This document shows positions 1 through 7,600 of a DNA stretch of 56,994 nucleotides, in pieces (the first letter of the stretch is position 1; each line of letters begins with the position of its first letter). A model generated the notes under the pieces. It searched no databases. It saw nothing but the letters and a program-made list of their open reading frames with translations, and was not told the DNA's origin. This DNA comes from Bacteroidia bacterium. GTDB taxonomy: Bacteria; Bacteroidota; Bacteroidia; Bacteroidales; UBA932. The DNA lies in contig JAGKTT010000009.1 of NCBI GenBank assembly GCA_021153285.1, positions 1 to 56,994 of the forward strand. The letters run 5' to 3'. The translations under genes were made by a program, and so were the position numbers.

Positions 1-927
1 CTATTATCTGACAGAGGGTTTGAAAAAACGAGGTCTTTTCCTGCAAATTCTATTTTAGTCACATGCATAGGCTCTACAATAGGGAAGATGGGAATGGCAA
101 AAACAGAAATGGCATCTAATCAGCAGATAAATACCATTGTTCCTGTTCAGCATGATGCAAACTTTGTGTTTTACGCTGTCCAGAGTCGCTTTCCAAGATA
201 TCTATCTTCTATAGCAGTGCAGGCTGTGCCTATAATTTCAAAATCATCCTTTGAGAAGTTAACTAATTACACGACGTCACAAAAAGAACAGATTAAAATT
301 GGTAATCTCTTATCTTTAATTGATGAAAGGATAGATACCCAAAAGAAAATCATTGAGAAATACGAATCTCTAATCAGAGGACTTTACCAGTTGTTGTTTC
401 AGAATGCTAAATATAATGATTTTATATCATTGGGTGACATCTCTCAAATTTCAAATGGTAATAGCGATGTGAAAGATGCTTCAATGAACAATGATGGAAG
501 CTTGTATCCATTCTTTGATAGATCAGACGAGATAAAATTTCTCCCTGAATATCTTTTTGATAAAGAGGCTATTATATATCCTGGTGAAGGCGCAGAGTTT
601 TACCCCCGTTATTACAACGGAAAGTTTGCTCTACATCAAAGATGTTATGCCATATATGATATCTCAACAGATTTTATTCCCAGATATTTATATCATTATT
701 GCAAGACACAGAACTCATATTTCGTAAGAAATGCTGTTGGATCAACAGTCGCTTCATTAAGGTTAGATACATTCAAGAGATTGCAAATACCAGCCATTCC
801 TACTCATCATCAAGAATTATTAGTAATGTTTTTAGATAAGATTGAGGCTAAGATTGAGTGCAATAGAACCATACTCAAAAAATATGAAGATCAGAAAAAA
901 TATCTACTCTCCACCCTTTTTATATAA
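1..927 (+). CDS. hsdS: Type I restriction-modification specificity subunit HsdS (5' end outside window)
   Basis: HsdS is the DNA-recognition subunit of a type I restriction-modification complex; it binds HsdM and HsdR and sets the target site. The frame is open from base 1, so the gene starts left of the window, and hsdM/hsdR are presumably there too. The visible part holds the end of target-recognition domain 1 (TCIGSTIGKMGM), the central conserved helix (LLSLIDERIDTQKKIIEKY, about nt 307-366) and a complete second recognition domain ending LLSTLFI. A 14-bp site (TAATCAGAGGACTT, 371-384) sits just after the central helix and recurs inverted at 1514-1527. The gene end overlaps the end of the opposing silent cassette by 8 bp through the palindrome TTTATATAAA. 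I infer this is the currently expressed allele because it is the one continuing from upstream. Confidence 0.9.
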   Translation, partial: LLSDRGFEKTRSFPANSILVTCIGSTIGKMGMAKTEMASNQQINTIVPVQHDANFVFYAVQSRFPRYLSSIAVQAVPIISKSSFEKLTNYTTSQKEQIKIGNLLSLIDERIDTQKKIIEKYESLIRGLYQLLFQNAKYNDFISLGDISQISNGNSDVKDASMNNDGSLYPFFDRSDEIKFLPEYLFDKEAIIYPGEGAEFYPRYYNGKFALHQRCYAIYDISTDFIPRYLYHYCKTQNSYFVRNAVGSTVASLRLDTFKRLQIPAIPTHHQELLVMFLDKIEAKIECNRTILKKYEDQKKYLLSTLFI

Positions 928-1527
928 ACATCTTTGATAGTAAATAATTCTTTTGCCTCTCTAAGCATAACAGGGCATTGCATTCTATCTGGATCATTTT
1001 TTCAATTGTTGAGGCTGCATTTACAATAATTTCTAACCAGCCATTTTCGGGAATTAAAATCTTATTGTCAAGAAAATGCTGATTAGTTATGTTAATTGTA
1101 TTTTTAGCTCCTTTTTGAATCAAGCGATGCAGATAGTTTTTGGTATTGACCGGACTCTTGAAATATAGGTGCAAATAAATGCCAACATAATCATTGACAG
1201 GACGATACACGCCATATAAAGGAGATACAGCCACCGGCCTATCCAAATTACTAAGCTTTACTATTCCATAGGGGAATTCACCCGTTGGACTCTTAGTGTA
1301 TACTATATCCCCATAGTTAACAACGTTATAATGCAATACTTTTTTAGCAGCAAATGAACGACCTAAATAATCTATCTGATTGATTACTCCCTGGCTGACT
1401 GACACAGAACATACTTCGTAGTTCTCGACATTCTTTTCGTGGACTTCTGCTAACACGTCCTTTAGAGCGGTAGCTTTACATTTGCATATTTCCCCTTTGT
1501 TTACTGAGGTAATAAGTCCTCTGATTA
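371..1527. repeat. hsdS inversion segment bounded by 14-bp inverted repeats
   Basis: TAATCAGAGGACTT occurs at 371-384 on the plus strand and as its exact reverse complement at 1514-1527. Both copies encode LIRGL in the reading frame of the hsdS half they belong to. Flipping the roughly 1.16-kb segment would swap the second recognition domain of the expressed HsdS. The exact crossover is inferred, not observed. Confidence 0.7.
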
Positions 1528-1579
1528 ACATATCAAATGGTGATCCTGTTAATTTTGAAGAACTTGTTTGGGTAAACAA
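920..1579 (-). pseudogene. Silent hsdS cassette, second recognition domain (no N-terminal half)
   Basis: About 200 residues matching only the C-terminal half of HsdS: a recognition domain (LKDVLAEVHEKN onward), then a C-terminal helix ending QKNYLLSKMFI. There is no first recognition domain. Reading in, residues LIRGL are encoded by the 14-bp sequence TAATCAGAGGACTT (complement of 1514-1527). The same LIRGL is encoded in the same frame in the hsdS at 1-927. Inversion between these two sites would therefore join the expressed N-terminal half to this domain without a frameshift. Sequence upstream of the site (1528-1579) is probably not part of the cassette. I call it a silent donor cassette rather than a decayed gene because its frame is intact. 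Confidence 0.8.
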
Positions 1580-1988
1580 AATACCAAATCATGAACAGAT
1601 ATTAAGAGACGGAGACATTGTAATTTGCATGGCTAATGGCAGTTCCCATCTTGTTGGTAAAGCATCCTATTATGTTGATTGCGGAATGGAATCAGCTACC
1701 GTTGGAGCATTTTGTGGAATCTACCGATCAGATAATCCGCTGACAAAGTGGCTGTTTCAAAGCAAGCATTATAAAAAACATATTCAACGATGTATCCAAG
1801 GTGGGAATGGCGCAATTGCCAACATATACCCAGAGGATATTCTCGCTATTTCTTTTAATATTCCTTCCGGCTATGAAAGGGTGTTAAATATCCTTAATTC
1901 TCTGGAAGATAAATATTTACTTGAACAGAAATTGCTTTGTAGATATTTAGCTGTCAAATCTCACCTTCTTGCTCAAATGTTTATATAA
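1482..1988 (+). pseudogene. Silent or truncated hsdS cassette (part of second recognition domain)
   Basis: An open frame matching the C-terminal part of HsdS: the recognition-domain core (ILRDGDIVICMANGSSHLVG), the C-terminal conserved helix and the end HLLAQMFI. It begins inside a recognition domain, near NISNGDPVNFEE, with only a TTG available as start (1482), so it cannot make a working HsdS alone. Its 5' part overlaps the opposing cassette at 1482-1579, where the two genes were apparently cut by recombination. Its 3' end overlaps the next hsdS by 8 bp through another TTTATATAAA palindrome. I did not find the inverted partner site that would fuse this cassette in frame, so it may be a remnant. 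Confidence 0.7.
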
Positions 1989-3123
1989 ACAATTGAGTCA
2001 GAAGGTAATTCTTTTGAGAGTTCAAATTATTCAATATGACATCTTCAATGGATATTTTATCATCGAGAATATTTAATATTTCTATTGCTTGTATTGATGG
2101 GATCCCGATTTTAATACTCATAATGTCATTTCTACTGACAGAAGTAAATGTTGAACCCTGCTCCAAAGAAATCCATTTTGGTTTATAGTGTTGAAGGAAT
2201 TGATATATGAGAACCGAATAGGTGCTGTTAAACGGTCTTATTGCACAAACACCTCTTCCTATGCATGCGTCAAAATCAGCAATCGCGACCTCTCCTACAG
2301 GAGCTCTCACAGTAAGTATGACATCCCCAGTATGACATTTTTTTGTCATTTCCGACGAGTATATACGTGGGGTAAGTTTGCCTTTTGTTATATCTAGATT
2401 CCCTTGGATTAATGGCAAACCTTCATTATCCGTATTATAATATTGAGACGATGGAGATTGACCCATAACTATCGTTGCCAAATTAGATAATTCCCATTTG
2501 TCACATGTTTCAGATGTGAATAATATTAAACTAATCGCATCCTTTAGCTTTTTCAAGTCCTCAATGATTTTCCTTTGAGTTTCGATGCGCTGGTCAAGTA
2601 AAGAGAGAAAACTTGCTATTTTCTGTTGTTCTGCTAATGATGGATAGCTGGTACGAATCCTTGCAAAGTTTGGATAAAACAAGTACACACGGACTCCTCC
2701 TTCTCCATTTACATTATAGTAAAAGTTCATCTTAGGCGTTTTGAGCAACTGCATCAGCCATTCATTGTTTATTTGCGGAAGAGCCTTGAAGCAGACATAT
2801 AAAGAACTTATCATGCATGGCTCGGATTTGTCATATTTGGCAATAGAACCGACGTTTATTCTTGCCGGGTTATATGCAAAGTCGCCTTCGTGTATGATTT
2901 TATAAGCCTTTATATCCTCTCCTATCATTTCCCTGTCTTCAAATTGTTCTGACTGAGGAACAAACCCTCTGCTGTTAGTTACAGAGAACATCGGATATTG
3001 AATCTTGTCTTTATTGCGAAGACTGTAGTTTCGAGTTATATCTCCAATGGTACACCTCTCCCACTCCCCACTAAACTCCGGAAATCTCAAATTCGGAACA
3101 TTGATGCAATAAGGCTCCGGCAA
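1981..3123 (-). CDS. hsdS: Full-length HsdS allele, probably silent (TTG start)
   Basis: A complete two-domain HsdS of 380 residues. It opens with the N-terminal motif PNLRFPEFSGEWE, has recognition domain 1, a central conserved helix (FLSLLDQRIETQRKIIEDL), recognition domain 2 beginning at CDKWELSNLATIVMG, and ends QKNYLLTQLFI. The only start in frame is TTG at 3123-3121; a TAA lies in frame shortly upstream and there is no ATG. The gene is divergent from and abuts the recombinase gene. Lack of a good start fits a storage allele that is expressed only after recombination moves its domains behind the active 5' end. It shares a 13-bp block (GAAAATCATTGAG) in inverted orientation with the expressed copy (345-357 and 2560-2572). 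Confidence 0.85.
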   Translation of the reverse strand: MPEPYCINVPNLRFPEFSGEWERCTIGDITRNYSLRNKDKIQYPMFSVTNSRGFVPQSEQFEDREMIGEDIKAYKIIHEGDFAYNPARINVGSIAKYDKSEPCMISSLYVCFKALPQINNEWLMQLLKTPKMNFYYNVNGEGGVRVYLFYPNFARIRTSYPSLAEQQKIASFLSLLDQRIETQRKIIEDLKKLKDAISLILFTSETCDKWELSNLATIVMGQSPSSQYYNTDNEGLPLIQGNLDITKGKLTPRIYSSEMTKKCHTGDVILTVRAPVGEVAIADFDACIGRGVCAIRPFNSTYSVLIYQFLQHYKPKWISLEQGSTFTSVSRNDIMSIKIGIPSIQAIEILNILDDKISIEDVILNNLNSQKNYLLTQLFI

Positions 3124-3173
3124 TGAAGATTGAGGATTCTCGTAATATAGTGGTGTTTTTAAACCTTAATATT

Positions 3174-4097
3174 ATGAGCCAAAAATCATTTGAAGAGATT
3201 GTCGTGCTATGGCAAGCCGACAAGAAACAGTATGTCAAGAGGTCGACATACTCCGCCTATTCTTTACTGATTAACAATCATCTGATGCCATCTTTTTACG
3301 GTATCAGAGATGTGACCGAGAGTCTTGTGCAGGATTTCGTGTTTCGGAAGCTGGAGCAGGGCTTGAGTCAAAAGTCCGTCAAGGATATCTTGATTGTACT
3401 GAAGATGATTCTTCGCTATGGTGTGAAGCAGGGGTACATGGAACATCGGGAGATAGATGTAAAGTTTCCGACAGAACGAGAGAAGCAGGAGGTTGAGGTC
3501 TTGAGCCGGAACAACCAAAAACACATCATGGACTATGTGCAGAGTCATTTTACTTTTATGAATCTTGGAATTTACATCTGTCTATGTGCAGGACTCCGGA
3601 TTGGAGAGGTCTGTGCGTTGGTGTGGGATGATATCGATGTTGAGGCAGGTGTAATCAATATCTCGAAGACTATACAGCGTATTTATGTGATAGAAGGCTC
3701 TGAAAAGCATACAGAGGTAATCATAGATACGCCAAAGTCCAAGAATTCAATTCGTGAGATACCGATAGCAAAGGACTTGCTGAAGATGATAAAGCCTTTC
3801 AAGAAGGTGGTCAATGGCAGTTTCTATGTGCTGACCAATTCATCTCAGCCGACTGAGCCTCGCACCTATCGTAATTATTATAAGCGTTTGATGAAACAGT
3901 TGGACATGCCTAAACTGAAATTTCATGGACTCCGTCACAGCTTTGCCACAAGATGTATCGAGAGCAAATGTGATTATAAGACTGTCAGTGTCCTCCTCGG
4001 TCATTCTAATATCAGTACGACCCTGAATCTCTATGTACATCCAAATATGGAACAGAAAAAGAAATGTGTCGAGCAGATGTTTAAGATGCTGAGGTGA
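3174..4097 (+). CDS. Tyrosine site-specific recombinase (probable hsdS invertase)
   Basis: A phage-integrase-family recombinase of about 307 residues. The N-terminal SAM-like DNA-binding domain starts MSQKSFEEIVVLW; the ATG at 3174 is preferred over 3123 because family members begin here. The catalytic domain shows the first Arg in CAGLRIGEVCAL, the HxxR box in KFHGLRHSFATR, and the final His/Tyr in LLGHSNISTTLNLYVH. All core residues (R, H, R, H, Y) are present, so it should be active. In Bacteroidales such recombinases next to arrays of hsdS halves invert the cassettes, and position here argues for that role. It is divergent from the full-length hsdS and is followed by a hairpin at 4111-4139. 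Confidence 0.92.
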   Translation: MSQKSFEEIVVLWQADKKQYVKRSTYSAYSLLINNHLMPSFYGIRDVTESLVQDFVFRKLEQGLSQKSVKDILIVLKMILRYGVKQGYMEHREIDVKFPTEREKQEVEVLSRNNQKHIMDYVQSHFTFMNLGIYICLCAGLRIGEVCALVWDDIDVEAGVINISKTIQRIYVIEGSEKHTEVIIDTPKSKNSIREIPIAKDLLKMIKPFKKVVNGSFYVLTNSSQPTEPRTYRNYYKRLMKQLDMPKLKFHGLRHSFATRCIESKCDYKTVSVLLGHSNISTTLNLYVHPNMEQKKKCVEQMFKMLR

Positions 4098-4110
4098 GTA
4101 TCTAAAATAA

Positions 4111-4139
4111 GGCCGGCTAAGAAATGTTCTTAGTCGGCC
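4111..4139. terminator. Hairpin between convergent genes
   Basis: Inverted repeat GGCCGGCTAAGAA / TTCTTAGTCGGCC with a 3-nt loop and one mismatch, between the convergent recombinase and metallo-beta-lactamase genes. It has no long T run but is strong enough to act in either direction. Confidence 0.7.
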
Positions 4140-4145
4140 GATCTA

Positions 4146-5159
4146 CTAAATAATGGTTTTTGCTTTAAGGGGTGCTAGAGTTGATACGCCTTCTCTAGCT
4201 TCCATTTCAGCGGATTTTGCATGTATATATCCGTTAGCTGTGTGAGTCGAGTATACTGGACCATGTTTTGCCAACCAGTAGACTAGACGGCCATTAGGAT
4301 GTTTGGCATTACCTGCAGCTGATATGTAAGATTTCTTAGGTGCTAGCTCTGTTATTATTTTTGTGTTTAAATTTCTCCGACTACCATGGTGGGGGACTTT
4401 GAGGAGGTCGATATTTCTTATCCAACGATACTTCTCAATCATTATAGCCAAGGATGTTGTATTAGCGTCACCTGTGAATAGGAATTGTTTGCCGTCTCCA
4501 GGCCTATATAATACAATGAGACTAGAGGCGTTGTAGGGCGATTCGTCTTCAACAGTATCAATAACACTTTGTATTTCCTTGTCATCTATTCTAAAAGTGT
4601 CATCATACAATTCCTTTGAACTATCATCGTAGGTGTTTATGCCATACTGTTGCACCATGTTTTTAACGACTTCTTGATAGTACATAGATGTTGGACCTAC
4701 GATAGAAATAGGTAATATAGAATGTTTTACTCCGTCTATAACAGAACGTACAATGCTGCATTTCGAGCAAGCCAGATCAATCAAGTTCAGTCTATCATCT
4801 GTAGATTTATTCCATATCTTGCGCACAGCTCTAACTGCATTGTCATGATTCCTATAGCGAGCGATGTCGTTTTCGTCTATATACTCTGCGGGGTCAGTTA
4901 ACCAAAATTCTGCAAATGTCATTTCTGGATCTTGGAGCAGATCAAAGAAACCATCTTTATGATCACTGTCAGGATGAGTGCAGATTGCTAAGTCTATATA
5001 TGTGGTTTTATAATATTGTTTTAAGTGATTTTTAATGGTGGAGCTATTGTTGGCATTACCGGCATCAATAAGGATAAGAAAGGACTCATTATTAATATAT
5101 TGACGAATAATAATGATATCTGCATCGCCAACTTTCAAAATTTCATATTCGTATTTCAT
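4146..5159 (-). CDS. ComEC-like metallo-beta-lactamase-fold hydrolase (MBL-B)
   Basis: A stand-alone metallo-beta-lactamase-fold protein of about 337 residues of the ComEC/Rec2 type. Metal-site motifs are in order: THPDSDH at residues 61-67, LFTGDAN (bridging Asp) in the last third, and VPHHGSRRN after it. No signal peptide is visible, so it is predicted cytoplasmic. The start MKYEYEILKVGDAD is chosen over an ATG 11 codons upstream because it lies 1 nt after the stop of the membrane-protein gene and fits the family N-terminus. It is the third gene of a three-gene operon. The ComEC fold suggests phosphodiester or nucleotide hydrolysis, but the substrate cannot be read from the sequence. Confidence 0.8.
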   Translation of the reverse strand: MKYEYEILKVGDADIIIIRQYINNESFLILIDAGNANNSSTIKNHLKQYYKTTYIDLAICTHPDSDHKDGFFDLLQDPEMTFAEFWLTDPAEYIDENDIARYRNHDNAVRAVRKIWNKSTDDRLNLIDLACSKCSIVRSVIDGVKHSILPISIVGPTSMYYQEVVKNMVQQYGINTYDDSSKELYDDTFRIDDKEIQSVIDTVEDESPYNASSLIVLYRPGDGKQFLFTGDANTTSLAIMIEKYRWIRNIDLLKVPHHGSRRNLNTKIITELAPKKSYISAAGNAKHPNGRLVYWLAKHGPVYSTHTANGYIHAKSAEMEAREGVSTLAPLKAKTII

Positions 5160-5160
5160 A

Positions 5161-5889
5161 TTATTGTTCTGTTTTATATGTGTATGATGCATCTGTTATA
5201 TAGGCATTGAATAGTGCTCTGGCATATTCAAATCCTATCAATTTTAGTATTAGAAAAGATATTAGCCCTAAAATAAGTTGAAATACAAGTCCACTCCATA
5301 AAATTATGCCGTATTCTAGTAGGCATATGTAATTGATAATTAGAGCCAATACTATGAATGCTATGGCATAAACGCATGCACCAAGATAATTCCGGAAAAA
5401 CCCATATAGTCTATTGTATTGTTGCAGATTCTCGTTGCCCCGGGTAACTTCACGGATTTTTCCAACAGCATCAACAATTGTTCTTTTTGCTTCATCCGGA
5501 TTTGTTTCTTCTTCTTTTTCAGAAAACAGTTTTATGCCAAAATCTGTCTTCACTTTTTTAGCAATATTTTTTATGTCTTGTTCGCTTTTTCTTTTCGTGC
5601 TCTTCCATGATATTAGTTGAGTGGTTGGCATCATAGTCTCATCCTGCTTAAATAATGGAAATTGGAAAATGAGTTTTGATGTGTTGGCTATAATAGTTCT
5701 GCACCAGAACCCAAGTGCTCCATAGAATACTGTTATTGGAACAAATACCGAGATTTTGGCTATAAAAGTTTCCCATATATTCCAACCTGATGGAAAGAAT
5801 CTAAAAATAAATATTCCGCTTAGTATGATAGGTATAATACTACCAGCAATACAAGGGTATACCCTGGCTATCTTTTCATATTTATCCAT
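5161..5889 (-). CDS. Membrane protein of unknown function between two MBL genes
   Basis: Not recognised as a named family. Its 242 residues show two hydrophobic segments near the N-terminus (about residues 12-32 and 43-66), a charged and partly helical central region (about residues 85-160, rich in Lys/Glu, with KKVKTDFGIKLFSEKEEE), and two more hydrophobic segments (about 168-192 and 198-218). This gives a 2TM-soluble-2TM layout with both ends likely in the cytoplasm. It begins 5 nt after the stop of MBL-A and ends 1 nt before MBL-B, so the three products are probably made together. A membrane effector or an anchor for the two hydrolases are both possible; neither is shown. Confidence 0.7.
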   Translation of the reverse strand: MDKYEKIARVYPCIAGSIIPIILSGIFIFRFFPSGWNIWETFIAKISVFVPITVFYGALGFWCRTIIANTSKLIFQFPLFKQDETMMPTTQLISWKSTKRKSEQDIKNIAKKVKTDFGIKLFSEKEEETNPDEAKRTIVDAVGKIREVTRGNENLQQYNRLYGFFRNYLGACVYAIAFIVLALIINYICLLEYGIILWSGLVFQLILGLISFLILKLIGFEYARALFNAYITDASYTYKTEQ

Positions 5890-5894
5890 AGGTC

Positions 5895-6812
5895 TTATAC
5901 AAATTTTTCAAGTATCTTATTTATATCTGTTTCTATTGTTATTTTGCCATCATCATCAATGAAGATATGCCCGTTAGAGGTCTTTCGTTGATATACAGGA
6001 GTATCTTGTGAGCAGAGGTTGTTGGCACCTTCGCAGTAATCGGAAGATGAGTATCGACTATCCACTTGTCGTTTATCATCGGGACCGCATGTGGCCTTCT
6101 CCGAAACAATATTTAGTCTCGTTGTCTTTCCTCTTTTCATTGCATCAAATAAGTCGGTGCTAAAAGAAGAACGGAGACCGTGATGCGGTGTGACGAGAAA
6201 GTCTATTCCTTCACTTAGTTGTTTCTTTATGGCAGGATTCTCTTCTAAGAAAACCTTCATTCCTTCCTTTTGTACGTCTCCAGCGAAAAATATACTATAG
6301 GTTGAGCGGATAACAACTCCAATACTAATATTATTGGTGTAGCTTTCGTTTCTTAATGTGTCATTGTCTTCAACTTGTCCAGGGTATATGTATCCGATAG
6401 TCATTCTGGTTGGTTCGCAGACTCGTAGCGGGAGTTGTCTACCGTAAAACAATGAGCGCAATTTTTTAACAGGGTCACTTTTAGGATCATCGATTAAGCT
6501 CCAGTTCACGTTCATATGTTTATTGGCATCAGAAGATAGATCGTTGGGAGTCGTGTAAAGGATTGGGTAAAAATACTTGTCAAACTCCTCAAGATCGTTA
6601 ATGTGGTCAAGATGTGGATGTGATAAAATCAGTTGGTCTATTTGATATTTCCCACTTACACGATTTTCGTTCCTGATTTTGTATAGTGGTAATAAAAAAT
6701 CATTGACAGGGGAAAAATCACCGCTTTTTCCAAGGTCAATTACAATTTTCTTTGCACTAGTTTCTACATAGGAGCTTAAGGCGCCTCCAACATTAAAAAT
6801 TACAATCTTCAT
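5895..6812 (-). CDS. Metallo-beta-lactamase-fold hydrolase (MBL-A), first gene of the operon
   Basis: A second MBL-fold protein, about 305 residues from the ATG at 6812 (MKIVIFNVGGALSSYVE); an ATG 18 codons upstream is less likely. It carries the full HxHxDH motif (SHPHLDH, His65, His67, Asp69, His70), FFAGDV for the bridging Asp, and TPHHGLRSSFS for the last His, so a binuclear metal site should form. It differs from MBL-B in the first motif (His rather than Asp at the third position) and in its C-terminal third, which has three Cys, so the two are not a recent duplication. No export signal is seen. I could not find a consensus promoter upstream. Confidence 0.8.
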   Translation of the reverse strand: MKIVIFNVGGALSSYVETSAKKIVIDLGKSGDFSPVNDFLLPLYKIRNENRVSGKYQIDQLILSHPHLDHINDLEEFDKYFYPILYTTPNDLSSDANKHMNVNWSLIDDPKSDPVKKLRSLFYGRQLPLRVCEPTRMTIGYIYPGQVEDNDTLRNESYTNNISIGVVIRSTYSIFFAGDVQKEGMKVFLEENPAIKKQLSEGIDFLVTPHHGLRSSFSTDLFDAMKRGKTTRLNIVSEKATCGPDDKRQVDSRYSSSDYCEGANNLCSQDTPVYQRKTSNGHIFIDDDGKITIETDINKILEKFV

Positions 6813-7002
6813 ATATTCATCATATGTTTTAAAGATATGAGGTGATGCGAACAATTGATGTACCAAAGGATATGTGGCAGAAAGGCGCTGTGTAATAGGT
6901 GTTTATGTCTGCCAATATGGCAATCATTCTGACGTTTTGTCACAATTATATATTGCACAGCCCAATTGTATTATGTAAAGTGAAGGATGATTTTTAGTAT
7001 TC

Positions 7003-7025
7003 GGTGTTCACGCCCGTGTTCACGG
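7003..7025. repeat. Paired GTGTTCACG repeat, copy 1
   Basis: GTGTTCACG appears twice, separated by 3 nt, starting GGTGTTCACGCCC. A second such pair lies at 7225-7248, about 222 bp away in the same orientation. Possible recombinase or excisionase arm sites or an att remnant; unproven. Confidence 0.5.
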
Positions 7026-7224
7026 ACCCCAAAATAGTTCAAAATTTGGAAATGCTGAACGAAGCGAATCAAGACATGATATGCAATCCGGAACTTGAAA
7101 GGAACCTGGAACTCTCAAGTTATTGTATAATTGCAAGATGGATTCCGCTAAGTGAAAAACCGTCCCAGAACGCCCTCCAGCGCCCCTATGGAAATAATGA
7201 AAATTAAATGCAATTAAAAGATTT

Positions 7225-7248
7225 GGTGTTCACGCGGTGTTCACGGGC
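7225..7248. repeat. Paired GTGTTCACG repeat, copy 2
   Basis: GGTGTTCACGCGGTGTTCACG, two GTGTTCACG units 2 nt apart, matching the pair at 7003-7025. It sits just beyond the terminator of the tRNA operon. Confidence 0.5.
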
Positions 7249-7251
7249 ATC

Positions 7252-7287
7252 AAAAAAGCACCTACGAAAGTTTCGTAAGTGCTTGAT
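7252..7287 (-). terminator. Terminator of the tRNA-Gln/tRNA-Met operon
   Basis: On the minus strand, a stem AAGCACTTACGAAA / TTTCGTAGGTGCTT is followed by a T run. It lies 10 bp beyond the 3' end of tRNA-Met. Confidence 0.85.
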
Positions 7288-7296
7288 TTTCAAGTA

Positions 7297-7370
7297 GCGG
7301 GACGCAGGATTGAACTGCGGACCTCATGATTATGAATCATGCGCTCTAACCAGCTGAGCTATCCCGCCGT
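7297..7370 (-). tRNA. tRNA-Met (anticodon CAT)
   Basis: A 74-nt cloverleaf on the minus strand: acceptor GGCGGGA paired with TCCCGCT plus discriminator A, D arm GCTC/GAGC, anticodon loop TTCATAA with anticodon CAT, T arm CGCAG-TTCAATT-CTGCG. No CCA is encoded. The acceptor starts with a paired G1 rather than the initiator mismatch, so it is an elongator Met tRNA or an Ile tRNA with a lysidine-modified CAT anticodon. It follows tRNA-Gln by 20 nt in one transcript. Confidence 0.93.
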
Positions 7371-7390
7371 GACCGTTAGTCAGAATTTTG

Positions 7391-7461
7391 TTGAGATAGA
7401 AGGACTCGAACCCTCACTGACAGAGCCAGAATCTGTAGTGCTACCATTACACCATATCTCA
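7391..7461 (-). tRNA. tRNA-Gln (anticodon CTG)
   Basis: A 71-nt cloverleaf on the minus strand: acceptor TGAGATA/TATCTCA, discriminator A, anticodon stem ACAGA/TCTGT with loop TTCTGGC giving anticodon CTG, T loop TTCGAGT. CCA is not encoded. It is the first gene of the two-tRNA transcript. Confidence 0.92.
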
Positions 7462-7491
7462 ATTTGGCTTCCCATTTTGAATTTGGGACTG

Positions 7492-7523
7492 CAAAGGTAT
7501 AAATGTTTTGTTAAAATGCAAAA
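7492..7523 (-). promoter_or_regulatory. Promoter of the tRNA operon
   Basis: On the minus strand the -7 element is TACCTTTG (7492-7499) and the -33 TTG is at 7519-7521, with a 19-bp spacer: a textbook Bacteroidetes housekeeping promoter. Confidence 0.8.
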
Positions 7524-7600
7524 CTTTTTGCAAGAAATTGTATAATTTTCTGTCAATTGTCTATCACGAGGGTGTTTTTATGATAGTTCTATGAGAAAAA

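Larger units (their letters stand above)
6813..7251. other. Gene-free junction between accessory island and tRNA genes
   Basis: About 440 bp with no convincing gene; a 67-codon frame at 7004-7207 has no recognisable content. The stretch contains two copies of a paired GTGTTCACG motif (listed separately). Composition changes from AT-rich to the left to mixed on the right. It looks like the end of an integrated element next to the 3' end of tRNA-Met. Confidence 0.5.

Noticed and set aside
2555..2569. Near-copy of the hsdS inversion site in the full-length hsdS (AAGTCCTCAATGATT against AAGTCCTCTGATTA)
   Set aside because: It needs a 2-bp insertion and sits at a different codon phase, and the match is within conserved coding sequence, so I do not count it as a crossover site.
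7004..7207. Open frame of 67 codons between the MBL operon and tRNA-Met
   Set aside because: No start context, no recognisable content, and it runs over the GTGTTCACG repeats; most likely non-coding.
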